The notes under the pieces: generated by a model
Database searches by the model: none
What the model was told of the DNA's origin: nothing
The model's input: the letters and a program-made list of their open reading frames with translations, nothing else
In this document: in pieces, positions 14,563 through 21,623 of the stretch
How the letters are laid out: every line of letters starts with the position of its first letter
Numbering within the stretch: position 1 is the first letter of the stretch
Position numbers and translations under genes: made by a program
Assembly: GCA_004554395.1 (NCBI GenBank)
Contig: SFMP01000179.1
Span: 1-21,668 of the forward strand
From: Myxococcales bacterium
Lineage (GTDB): Bacteria; Myxococcota_A; Bradymonadia; UBA4248
Reading direction: 5' to 3'
DNA: 21,668 nt

Positions 14563-15771
14563 ATGTTTGATGACGATAACAAAAACGGTACACCCGAAAA
14601 CCCAAACACCGAAGACAAAGCAAACGAAACGACGACTAGCGATGTCGAACAAGAGGCGACAAATGGCGAAGAAGCCAAACCAGCCGCCGAATCGAAGCTC
14701 GGCAAAGTCATCCCATTCGATGCCATTGCTGAAGCCAATCTCGAAGTTGCCGACGCCAAAGAAGCCCTCGACGATGCCGTGAGAAACCTCAAGACTGCAT
14801 TTATCGACCTCAAATCGCAATTCAAACCACTCTTGGCGACGATTAAAGAAGCTGCCGAAGCCATACGCGATACGCGTTCGGCAAATGCCGAAAGCGAAAA
14901 AACGGCTAAAGATGGTGGCGACGAAGCGGCGACAGTACAAACCGACGATAAAGCCGAAGAAGCTAAAGTCGAAGAAGCAAAAGCCGACCCGCAAGTCGTC
15001 GAAGTGACGCGCGAAACGACCGAAGCGATAACGCAAGGATTGAAAAAACTCAAAGAGAGAATGAGCGCCGAAAAATTGAATCTCGGACACATTATCTCCA
15101 ACGAGTTCGAATCTTATGCCGATAAACACCTCACCGATGCAGATTATACGATCGATGAAAACGGCAAGCGCGTCGTCAAATTCGATGGCGCCTTTATGCA
15201 AACGCACGGCAATGAGATGATTCCTGAGCTCATCAAGGGCACGTTGGGAACTTTCTTCAGAAACATCTTGGGCGATGAAGTCGGCGATGCCATCGATACG
15301 ACATCGGGCGACGACGAGAAAGCCGATCAAACGGGCGATGCCAAAGACGAGAAAACGACGGACGAACCCAAAGTCGAATCAAATACCAATGAACCGTCGA
15401 AGTATAAAGTCCAATTCGATTTTGCAAACGCTTTGGCGAATATGATTCAAAATGCCAAAGTCGTTCCCAAAAACGCCGACGATGCCACCGACGAAGAATC
15501 GATCGAGCGATCGAAAATCCTCGTCATCGAAAGTGCCAAGATGACCGAAGACGTGCTCAACGGCAAACCCGTAACCGATGCAACGGAACGCATCGAAAAA
15601 GCACTCGAAGAAGCCGAAAAGAAACGCGATCCCGATTATCAAAGCCCCGAAGATATCGAAGCGATCGACGAGAAACATCGTAAAATCCTCGAAATGGCCA
15701 AAGAATTCGAACGATCGATGGCAAAACCCGACCATCAAAGCGACGCAAAAGATCCTTCTTTGAAAGATTAA
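14563..15771 (+). CDS. Acidic, coiled-coil-rich hypothetical protein
   Basis: This 402-aa cytoplasmic-looking protein belongs to no family I can recognise. It is very rich in Asp, Glu, Lys and Ala, has no signal peptide, no membrane segment and no Cys. Disordered acidic stretches (1-45, 100-150 and 245-280) alternate with three more ordered blocks. A long amphipathic helix spans about 50-103 (NLEVADAKEALDDAVRNLK...). A mixed segment covers about 167-245 (MSAEKLNLGHIISNEF, then KRVVKFDGAF and LIKGTLGTFFRNILGD). A helical C-terminal block covers about 283-385 with FDFANALANMIQNAKVVPK and ERIEKALEEAEKK. The start is firm: AGGAGG ends 7 nt before the ATG. A strong ribosome-binding site suggests abundant synthesis. 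The next gene in the same direction is 237 nt away. Possible roles such as a scaffold, granule-binding protein or chaperone-like factor are guesses. Confidence 0.75.
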   Translation: MFDDDNKNGTPENPNTEDKANETTTSDVEQEATNGEEAKPAAESKLGKVIPFDAIAEANLEVADAKEALDDAVRNLKTAFIDLKSQFKPLLATIKEAAEAIRDTRSANAESEKTAKDGGDEAATVQTDDKAEEAKVEEAKADPQVVEVTRETTEAITQGLKKLKERMSAEKLNLGHIISNEFESYADKHLTDADYTIDENGKRVVKFDGAFMQTHGNEMIPELIKGTLGTFFRNILGDEVGDAIDTTSGDDEKADQTGDAKDEKTTDEPKVESNTNEPSKYKVQFDFANALANMIQNAKVVPKNADDATDEESIERSKILVIESAKMTEDVLNGKPVTDATERIEKALEEAEKKRDPDYQSPEDIEAIDEKHRKILEMAKEFERSMAKPDHQSDAKDPSLKD

Positions 15772-15779
15772 CCTACATC

Positions 15780-15877
15780 GATTGCGCTCTTTCTCTCGGC
15801 GATAGCTCCTCTAGGATCGTTTTCCCCCAGGGGTTTGATCGAGCGCAATCAATTCTCGATCCATCGGCATTTTTTTT
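15780..15877 (+). other. Possible structured RNA or terminator between the acidic and sigma-like genes
   Basis: GATTGCGCTC (15780-15789) pairs perfectly with GAGCGCAATC (15841-15850) around a 51-nt loop that contains its own CCCC-A-GGGG stem (about 15824-15833). A competing hairpin GATCGAG...CTCGATC (about 15838-15861) is followed after 9 nt by eight T (15870-15877). The two helices share sequence, so mutually exclusive folds are possible, as in an attenuator. It may simply end the transcript of the acidic gene. The remaining gap to 16008 has an AT-rich TATATATATA at 15903 and no clear promoter. Confidence 0.35.
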
Positions 15878-16008
15878 GAAATCTCCCAGCCGTTTGGATC
15901 AATATATATATGCAACCTCGAAGACGCGATGAGAAACCGATCGTTTTTTAATCGCACGCGTGTGCCAAACAAAACCACTTGCGCGACGCATGACCATGGA
16001 GGTTGCAA

Positions 16009-16629
16009 ATGAACCAGGAACTGAGAAATCGCTTTTTTACGACGCATTACGATGAAATCAATGCGCTATGCCATCGTGCCACGTATCGCATTTGCCAAAT
16101 ATATGGCTGGGCGATGCGCCACGATATCCACGGCTATGTGATGGAGGGAATCGTGCGCGGAATCGACCGACTCCAAGGCGTCGCTCGTTGGCAAAACTTT
16201 TTGTACGTCTACGGCTACAAAAAGGGCTTGTCGGGGGCTCTCGAACTCTTAGGTCTCAAGCGTTGCCGTTCGACGTCGAAAATCGTCGGCATCCGGCTCA
16301 AATACGTCACGCCCTATTATTTAGACCAATTGAGCTGGACCCATAGCCCTCGGGCGCATCTCTATGAATGGATCAATACGACGGAATACCGCCTCGAACA
16401 GGAGTGCTTTTTCGACCAATTGCGCCCGAGTATCGAGCGCAATGTCTTGGGATTGCTCATGGCCGATAAAACGCGCAAATCGATCGTCGATCGAGCCCAT
16501 TTAAACGATACGTCGTATTGGCGCATCACGCATAATCTTCGAAAGATGTACGGGCGAGTGACGCGGAATCGGTCGATCGAACACCTCTATGCGAAATCGG
16601 CGACGGCTCGATGCAAGTCGTTGAATTAA
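16009..16629 (+). CDS. Small helical protein resembling a divergent sigma-70-family factor
   Basis: This 206-aa basic protein lacks a signal peptide or membrane segment. Residues about 15-80 look like a weak sigma region 2 (INALCHRATYRICQIYGW, then GYVMEGIVRGIDRL and WQNFLYVYGYKKG, comparable in order to 'L.Q.G..G...A...FD...F..YA'). Residues about 136-186 resemble region 4: LRPSIERNVLGLLMAD, then SIVDRAHLNDTSYWRITHNL and RKMYGR, a helix-turn-helix pattern in which 'ER.VL.L' and 'T..W.R..NLR' fall where expected. A DNA-binding regulator is therefore plausible, but the match is by pattern only. The ATG at 16009 has GGAGG six nt before it; an upstream TTG at 16003 is less likely. Its TAA overlaps the TAA of the convergent prmA gene by two bases. 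Confidence 0.6.
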   Translation: MNQELRNRFFTTHYDEINALCHRATYRICQIYGWAMRHDIHGYVMEGIVRGIDRLQGVARWQNFLYVYGYKKGLSGALELLGLKRCRSTSKIVGIRLKYVTPYYLDQLSWTHSPRAHLYEWINTTEYRLEQECFFDQLRPSIERNVLGLLMADKTRKSIVDRAHLNDTSYWRITHNLRKMYGRVTRNRSIEHLYAKSATARCKSLN

Positions 16630-17546
16630 GCAGTCTTTTTGAATCGAATCGAAGCCCATTCGCCCATCGTCTGCGTTTCGACGACGGCGAGGTTTGTGCC
16701 ATCGGTAAACGCCGTTTTGACCTCGTCGATCTCTTCGACGAGGATCCCCGAAAGGACGAGAATACCGCTAGGATTCATCGCGGCGACCATGTCGTCGCGG
16801 AGCGATTTGAGAACCGAAGAGATGATATTGGCGACGACGAGGTCGTATTGACGTTCGACGTCCCAGAGATCGGTGCGAGCAAAATTCGCAGAAACGCCAT
16901 TGTCTTGGGCGTTTTGCGCACTGACTTCGATGCAAATCGGATCGATGTCGATGCCATCGACATGTTCAATGCCGCACAAAGCCCCGGCAATCGACAAAAC
17001 GCCCGATCCGCAACCGATATCGAGCATCGATGAAATCGAATTTTCTTTCGATATTTCGTCGATTTGTCGAATGCAGAGCTGAGTCGTCTCGTGCAACCCC
17101 GTTCCAAACGCCATCCCCGGTTCGATGACGATCGTTTTGACGCCTTCGGGCGCCGTAAACTCGCACCATGGCGTGCGAATGGCAATGCGCGGCGAAACCT
17201 GGGCAGGCTTGAAATAAGCCTTCCAGCCGTCTTTCCACGAGTTATCCGAAAACGTTTCGATTTGCGTCGTCGTCGAGATGCCGTTTTGTCGAGCGAGTTG
17301 TTCGACGGCAGAACGAACTTCCGAGGCCTCGACAGCTTGATCGGCGTTGAAATAGCATTGGAGCGCTTTCGTATCGGGGGGGAGATCTTTACCGTCTAGC
17401 GTCGTCGGATCTTGCTCGTTTATCGTCGCCGCACCGTAGGCGTAGAGCGTTGCGCAAATCTCTTGTTCGAACAAATAGCGTTCAAAATGTTCGTCATCGG
17501 GGAGTGGATACAAGATCGAAAGGCGAATCCACGATTCGTTGTCCAT
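16626..17546 (-). CDS. prmA: Ribosomal protein L11 methyltransferase
   Basis: PrmA trimethylates ribosomal protein L11 using S-adenosylmethionine in the cytoplasm. The 306-aa protein (E. coli 293) has an N-terminal substrate-recognition domain and a linker with DNSWKDGWKAYFKP. The methyltransferase domain shows the diagnostic EPGMAFGTGLHETT, the SAM-binding motif DIGCGSGVLSI, GIDIDP, the catalytic-loop LVVANI (equivalent of NIL) and PSGILVLSGIL. The start at 17546 (MDNESW) is preferred over the ATG at 17555: AAAAAGGA directly abuts the latter but is 9 nt from the former. It follows the Cys-rich lipoprotein gene by 29 nt, so it is probably the last gene of the manA operon. Its stop overlaps that of the convergent sigma-like gene (TTAA shared). 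No odd features in the catalytic motifs. Confidence 0.95.
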   Translation of the reverse strand: MDNESWIRLSILYPLPDDEHFERYLFEQEICATLYAYGAATINEQDPTTLDGKDLPPDTKALQCYFNADQAVEASEVRSAVEQLARQNGISTTTQIETFSDNSWKDGWKAYFKPAQVSPRIAIRTPWCEFTAPEGVKTIVIEPGMAFGTGLHETTQLCIRQIDEISKENSISSMLDIGCGSGVLSIAGALCGIEHVDGIDIDPICIEVSAQNAQDNGVSANFARTDLWDVERQYDLVVANIISSVLKSLRDDMVAAMNPSGILVLSGILVEEIDEVKTAFTDGTNLAVVETQTMGEWASIRFKKTA

Positions 17547-17575
17547 GGGGGTCATTCCTTTTTGAATAAGATGAG

Positions 17576-18466
17576 TTAATTATCTTTTAGGCTCGAATAA
17601 AATTCGAAGAGTTTCAATAAATCGTCGAAAGCCGCTTTGCGTTCTTCGGGATCGAGGAGTCGGGCGTCGAGAACGATCGCATCGGGACTCGAAAAGACGG
17701 GGTATGGATTCGTCGTATCGCTCGGATCGGGGACGAAAGTCGACGACGAAAAATCGACGTATAGCCCGCTTGGGCGGAGCGAATTGTCTTGACCGCGCAG
17801 TCGAGAATAGGGCGCGATTTCGTCGAAAAGGCAGACTTTATAGCCTTTATCGGTATCGTAGCGCGCAGCGCGGCCTGCGGCGGGCCCTGCCATTTCGTAG
17901 CGGCAAGCGCCAAAAATGCGCGAAAAATCGAGTTCGCCGGCATCGCTAACCCACGATATTTGGGCATAGACGGCTGGGACATCGTCGGCCGAAAGACACG
18001 ACACGATCATGTTCGCGCCTGGCGGCGCAAGCGGGCACGAAACGACATCGCCTATCGGGTGTTTGGCAGGAGCACAAATCCCATGCCCCGTGAGCGTCGA
18101 CAAGACGAGGGAGCAATCGACGCGCGCGACGTCGATGAATTCGTATTCTCGATGGATTTCGATTTCACCCCAGACGAAATCGTCGGTCGCGACGTCGCGC
18201 GCGGGAAGCGGGGGATCGGGCGGGACGACGATATCGCAAGAGGCGATATGCGCTAAAGCGCATAGGGCAAACGCCAATCGCGAAAAAACAGACCGCGGAA
18301 CGGGCTTGGTCGAGGGTCGATCGGCGGTTTGAGTTCGTCGATTGGCGTTTGCCTCGTCGTCCCGCGTGGGGTTTTGACTTTGGTTCGATATGGGGATCTC
18401 AGATAGATTTGAGCGGCGATTGCAGACGGCTGAGATCTCGTGAAAAATGCGAGTTTTCAGGGGCAT
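17576..18466 (-). CDS. Cys-rich predicted lipoprotein with a long N-terminal extension
   Basis: This 296-aa protein starts at 18466 (MPLKTRIF), with GGAG 7 nt before it, and overlaps the end of manA by 10 bases. About 57 polar, Arg/Asn/Thr-rich residues precede a hydrophobic stretch SVFSRLAFALCALAHIASC with a probable lipobox at Cys77. Such a long n-region is unusual for a lipoprotein. No later ATG or GTG start is available in front of the hydrophobic core; a TTG inside it would leave no positive charges. The mature part begins DIVVPPDPPLP, typical of surface lipoproteins, and has six cysteines (CSLVLS, ICAPAK, SCPLAP, SCLSAD, ACRYEM and VCLFDE), enough for three disulfides. No family is recognised. 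Expression coupled to manA and prmA is likely, but a functional link is not evident. Confidence 0.7.
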   Translation of the reverse strand: MPLKTRIFHEISAVCNRRSNLSEIPISNQSQNPTRDDEANANRRTQTADRPSTKPVPRSVFSRLAFALCALAHIASCDIVVPPDPPLPARDVATDDFVWGEIEIHREYEFIDVARVDCSLVLSTLTGHGICAPAKHPIGDVVSCPLAPPGANMIVSCLSADDVPAVYAQISWVSDAGELDFSRIFGACRYEMAGPAAGRAARYDTDKGYKVCLFDEIAPYSRLRGQDNSLRPSGLYVDFSSSTFVPDPSDTTNPYPVFSSPDAIVLDARLLDPEERKAAFDDLLKLFEFYSSLKDN

Positions 18467-19581
18467 GGGCGATCTCCGAGGGGGGGACGGTTTGGGGAAC
18501 CGTGGTCGATATCGCCATGTGAACGGGGCGAGCAATAGATGATTTGAGCCCAAGTATTTTTGCATTTTATGCAGATATTTTTGGAATTGGCGGCAAGAGC
18601 TCCAGATTCGCCCTGATTAATCGAATAATCTTCGGAATTGGTGTGGAGGTCGATCGCCCCGTGCGTGACGACGACGGCGGCGAGTTCGCCGATATCGTCG
18701 AGGTGAATATCGCCCGATCCGGTGATTTCGATCATCGTGAGGGATGGGATGGGGTTGTGGCGTCGGACGGAGACGGGGGCATTGGGATTAAAAGCACCGG
18801 GCGTGTTGTCGAAGACGTTGTAGATGATGGGGCGATTGGCGCGTGGGTCGGTATCGATGAGGGCTAGAGCTTCGTCGACGTGGAGTTGGCGCGGCAAACC
18901 ATGGGGCGACAAGTCGCCAGAATCGTCGTATCGATGATGCCAATCGTAGATGCGCAAGGAAATGGGGCACTTACCTGGGGTGAGGACTTGCGGTTCGAGA
19001 ACGCAAAGCCCAGCGCCCAAGGCGTGGACGATTCGCGGCGGAACTGAGATCAAATCGCCGCATTTGACGGGGCAGAATTGGAGGATGTCTTCGAAACGGT
19101 GGGCGTTGTTGGCTGCGTCGTAGAGTTGTTGGCGCGTCGTGCCCGGTTTGATGCCTAAATAGACGCCGGCATTGGGCTCACAACGGAGCACGAGCCATGC
19201 TTCCCACTTTCCGCAACAGGCGACGGGCAGCGATCGATCGTCGATATCGGGGTGGATTTGGACCGAGAGATTGCGCTTGGCGTCGATGTATTTGACGAGC
19301 AGTGGGGTTTTTTGTCCCCAGGCTTGGCGATGGGCAGAACTGAGCCAGTAGCAGGCGTTATTTTTATCGGCGAGTAATTCGGCAAAAGTGCGATTATCTG
19401 CTGCATCGCATATGCTTGGGAGCTCTTTTGTCGCAGAAAATTCCCACGATTCACCGATAGTTGGTGGAAAATTCAGATCGAGATTTGCCTTGATATGGCG
19501 CGCAATCGACGTGCCACCCCAAGGGGTGCGCTTGTGATCGGTGAAGTTATCGGAACGGAATTTGACGAAATGGGGAATCAT
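18457..19581 (-). CDS. manA: Mannose-6-phosphate isomerase, type I
   Basis: The enzyme interconverts fructose-6-phosphate and mannose-6-phosphate and feeds GDP-mannose and cell-surface glycan synthesis. The 374-aa protein shows the type I features PWGG, IGESWEFS, LLVKYIDAKRNLSVQIHPD with zinc ligands Q108 and H110, GKWEAWLVL with E127, YLGIKPGTT, and VPPRIVHALGAGLCVLEPQ with H186. Arg210 in SLRIYDWHHR is the conserved catalytic arginine. A C-terminal cupin-like block (about 285-345) is followed by a His/Pro/Arg tail encoded in the overlap region with the next gene. No clear ribosome-binding site precedes the ATG at 19581 (TTGGTCC only). The repeat array at 19625-19860 lies immediately upstream, so its promoter must lie in or beyond it. 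Confidence 0.93.
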   Translation of the reverse strand: MIPHFVKFRSDNFTDHKRTPWGGTSIARHIKANLDLNFPPTIGESWEFSATKELPSICDAADNRTFAELLADKNNACYWLSSAHRQAWGQKTPLLVKYIDAKRNLSVQIHPDIDDRSLPVACCGKWEAWLVLRCEPNAGVYLGIKPGTTRQQLYDAANNAHRFEDILQFCPVKCGDLISVPPRIVHALGAGLCVLEPQVLTPGKCPISLRIYDWHHRYDDSGDLSPHGLPRQLHVDEALALIDTDPRANRPIIYNVFDNTPGAFNPNAPVSVRRHNPIPSLTMIEITGSGDIHLDDIGELAAVVVTHGAIDLHTNSEDYSINQGESGALAANSKNICIKCKNTWAQIIYCSPRSHGDIDHGSPNRPPLGDRPCP

Positions 19582-19624
19582 GGACCAAAGCCAATATAGA
19601 AGGAAAGCGATGAGTTGGGGGAAT

Positions 19625-19640
19625 GGGGGCGATCGCCCCC
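19625..19640. repeat. Perfect 16-bp palindrome GGGGGCGATCGCCCCC
   Basis: The sequence is self-complementary over its full length and contains GCGATCGC, the octamer known as HIP1 when it is over-represented in cyanobacteria. Here it is a single copy 44 nt upstream of manA. It may be an operator-like site or just another member of the palindrome-rich intergenic set. Confidence 0.6.
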
Positions 19641-19650
19641 GATATCAACG

Positions 19651-19858
19651 CGCGCGTATTGACCGCTAGGGAAATAGCGCGCGGCGCAACCGTATCGCCC
19701 ACAGGCGATAGGTGCGCAAAAAAGGTCGCGCGCGTATTGACCGCTAGGGAAATAGCGCGCGGCGCAACCGTATCGCCCACAGGCGATAGGTGCGCAAAAA
19801 AATCGTATCGCCCGCAAGCGATAGGTGCGATGTGACCGTATCGTCGCAGGCGATAGCT
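19651..19858. repeat. Tandem 78-bp palindromic repeat with four TATCGCC-type hairpins
   Basis: A unit running from CGCGCGTATTGACCGCTAGG to the A-tract after GGTGCGC occurs at 19651-19723 and again at 19729-19802, nearly identical, with a period of 78. Each unit carries a hairpin TATCGCC-CACA-GGCGATA, extended by GCGCAACC / GGTGCGC, plus a smaller CGCTA...TAGCG stem. Two shorter derivatives of the hairpin follow at 19806-19823 and near 19839-19855. The unit resembles the other intergenic palindromes of this window in style but not in sequence. Confidence 0.85.
19796..19823 (-). terminator. Terminator of the TPR gene within the repeat array
   Basis: On the minus strand TATCGC, loop TTGCGG, GCGATA is followed by CGA and then seven T (plus-strand A-run 19796-19802). 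It lies about 90 nt beyond the stop of the TPR protein gene. The stem is only 6 bp, so efficiency may be moderate. Confidence 0.5.
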
Positions 19859-19909
19859 ACAATAAACTTTTTTGTTACACTCTTACACACAAAATGCAAA
19901 AGTGACGAA

Positions 19910-21322
19910 TTAATTCTTTATCTGATCGAGTTTTGTTCGGCGTTTTGAGGCATCCTCAGCGAGTTTGTGATAGCGATACTTTTTGATAAACTGGTCGAAT
20001 TGTTCGTATGCTTCGGCGTCATTTCCTGTTTTTTCAGCCGAGACGGCGCGGTAGTAACGCGTGTTGGCGTCCATTTCGGCGTTGAGGTCGCCGGGCTGGA
20101 TGCGCGCGAAGAAGCGGCGTGCGCCTTCGAAATCGCTCGTTTGGTAGAGCGCCATGGCGAGGAAGTAGTAGAGTCGCGGGGCGTATGCGGTGCTTTCTTT
20201 GAGGCTGAGGCTTTTGAAGAAGGCGTCGCGAGCTTGCTCGAAGTTTTTGTCGTTATAGAGCATGATGCCGTTGTTGAAGGCGTTTTCGGCGAGTTCCCAG
20301 CGGATTTGGTCGATGCGATGTGCGAGTAGTGCGCGTTCGGCGGGGTGCGTGATGCGGTCGTTGGTGTCGTTGAAGCTCTCGACGGCCTCTTCGAGTTGGC
20401 CGTTTTCGATGCGTTTGAAGATTTCGAACGCGGCGACGGCGCCTTGTTTTTCCTTCTCGTATTCGGCGGCGAGGATGTTTTTTTCATTGATCGTGCTTGT
20501 ATAAACTTCGTGTTTGAAGCGCAATTCATGATATTTTGCGCTATTTTGTTTGTTTACACCGAAGAAAATTCCGACTGCAGCGACGGCGACGAGGATGCCG
20601 AAGCCGACGGTGAGGTAGAGTGCGTAGCGGCGTTCGTTGAGGGCGTTGGTGTTTCGGAGCTGTGTGAGTGTATCGATACATTGCGTTTGAATGTCGCGTT
20701 GTTGAGCGAGCAATGATTCGAGTTTGGCGTGGATGGGCGTGGGCGTGTCGGCGGGTTCGGCGGGTGGTGGCGTTTGGCGTCGGCGGGCTTTTTGGGCGGC
20801 CAATGAGCGAACCGATGCTTGGGGATCGGTCGGAGTGGCTGGATCGGGGATAGCAGGCGCGTTTATTTCGTCGTCGGTTCGGAGGGCGTCGAGGGGCGAG
20901 CCATGTTCGACGGCTGGAGCGGGCTTGAGTGCGGCGATCGATTGGCGTTCGCCCGATTTATTATCTTCGGTGTTTTGGGTCGATTTTTGATTTTTACGTC
21001 CCAATTGCGATTGCGACTCGAATTTATCGTCTGATAATTTGGAGTTTAGAGAATCGTCTGTCGGTGCGTTGTCGAGCAAAGGCGACGGCGTTTCGGCAGG
21101 TGCGCCGGACGGTTGCGCATCGCGCGCCACGGGGATGAGATCGAGCAGCGAATGGTGCGAGCGCGTCGAAGCGCGAGCTGCGTCGGAGATGAGATCGTCG
21201 CCGAGGAGCGACCCCGATGGGGCATCGCCGACAGCGGGCAGATCGACGACCGAGGCCGTCGAGGCGCTAGATCGCTTTCTGCGTTTGAGTTTTGCGGGGT
21301 TCATCGTCGTCAGATCGTCCAT
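19910..21322 (-). CDS. Bitopic membrane protein with disordered cytoplasmic part and C-terminal TPR domain
   Basis: This 470-aa protein has about 195 disordered, Ser/Pro/Asp/Ala-rich residues at the N-terminus, with a Lys/Arg cluster at 11-18. A short helix follows (IHAKLESLLAQQRDIQTQCIDTL, 197-219). One membrane segment lies at 233-256 (YALYLTVGFGILVAVAAVGI). A coiled stretch then leads to a TPR-type domain at about 337-465, with helix pairs at AENAFNNGIMLYNDKNFEQA, APRLYYFLAMALYQTSDFEG and RYYRAVSAEKTGNDAEAYEQ. The arrangement recalls the YfgM-like protein at 6720-7664, though the cytoplasmic part is much longer. The exported TPR domain probably binds partners in the periplasm. The start ATG at 21322 is preceded by GGGGAT about 11 nt away, a weak site. 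The gene family is not recognised; regulation is unknown. Confidence 0.75.
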   Translation of the reverse strand: MDDLTTMNPAKLKRRKRSSASTASVVDLPAVGDAPSGSLLGDDLISDAARASTRSHHSLLDLIPVARDAQPSGAPAETPSPLLDNAPTDDSLNSKLSDDKFESQSQLGRKNQKSTQNTEDNKSGERQSIAALKPAPAVEHGSPLDALRTDDEINAPAIPDPATPTDPQASVRSLAAQKARRRQTPPPAEPADTPTPIHAKLESLLAQQRDIQTQCIDTLTQLRNTNALNERRYALYLTVGFGILVAVAAVGIFFGVNKQNSAKYHELRFKHEVYTSTINEKNILAAEYEKEKQGAVAAFEIFKRIENGQLEEAVESFNDTNDRITHPAERALLAHRIDQIRWELAENAFNNGIMLYNDKNFEQARDAFFKSLSLKESTAYAPRLYYFLAMALYQTSDFEGARRFFARIQPGDLNAEMDANTRYYRAVSAEKTGNDAEAYEQFDQFIKKYRYHKLAEDASKRRTKLDQIKN

Positions 21323-21623
21323 TTTTTTGCGCTATCCCCAAATCGTTATCGTCGTGTGTCGCGTGAAAAGCATTTATCGCCCCCTACGCCCCAATTCTTT
21401 TTGTGCAAGAAGCGGCGGCATGGGCGAAATGTGCGGTCTTTTAACAATACCATGGAAATTAAGCACCTTATTTTTTAACCACGATGCGATGGGATATCTC
21501 GACGGGCGAAATCGCTGATCGAGAAGCGACGAAACGACAAAAAGGCGCGGGACTACCGCATTTACGGTTTCCTTTGAAACATCATGTCGGAGGATATCAT
21601 ACCCCCCCAATCCACATAAACCC
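21323..21623. other. Gene-free interval upstream of the TPR gene
   Basis: About 300 bases separate the TPR gene start from the terminal repeat. Open frames here are short and without recognisable composition. AT-rich patches occur near 21435-21480 on the minus strand, but no convincing -35/-10 pair was found. A C-tract (CCCCCCC near 21602) precedes the repeat. Confidence 0.5.

Larger units (their letters stand above)
19582..19909. other. Repeat-rich gap between the TPR gene and manA
   Basis: Both flanking genes are on the minus strand. The gap contains a 16-bp palindrome (19625-19640), a tandem 78-bp palindromic repeat (19651-19802) and two more TATCG...CGATA hairpins. A TTTTTTGTTACACTCTTACAC stretch next to the TPR stop gives T/A-rich sequence on both strands. 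No gene is supported; open frames here are repeat translations. Confidence 0.6.

Noticed and set aside
14391..15330. Two minus-strand frames of 236 and 268 codons
   Set aside because: They are antisense to the acidic gene; their Phe/Ser-rich and Arg/Phe-rich composition is the mirror of Glu/Lys/Asp codons, and the plus gene has a strong ribosome-binding site.
21374..21610. 78-codon minus-strand frame near the right end
   Set aside because: No ribosome-binding site, no recognisable domain, ordinary for a 300-bp gap.
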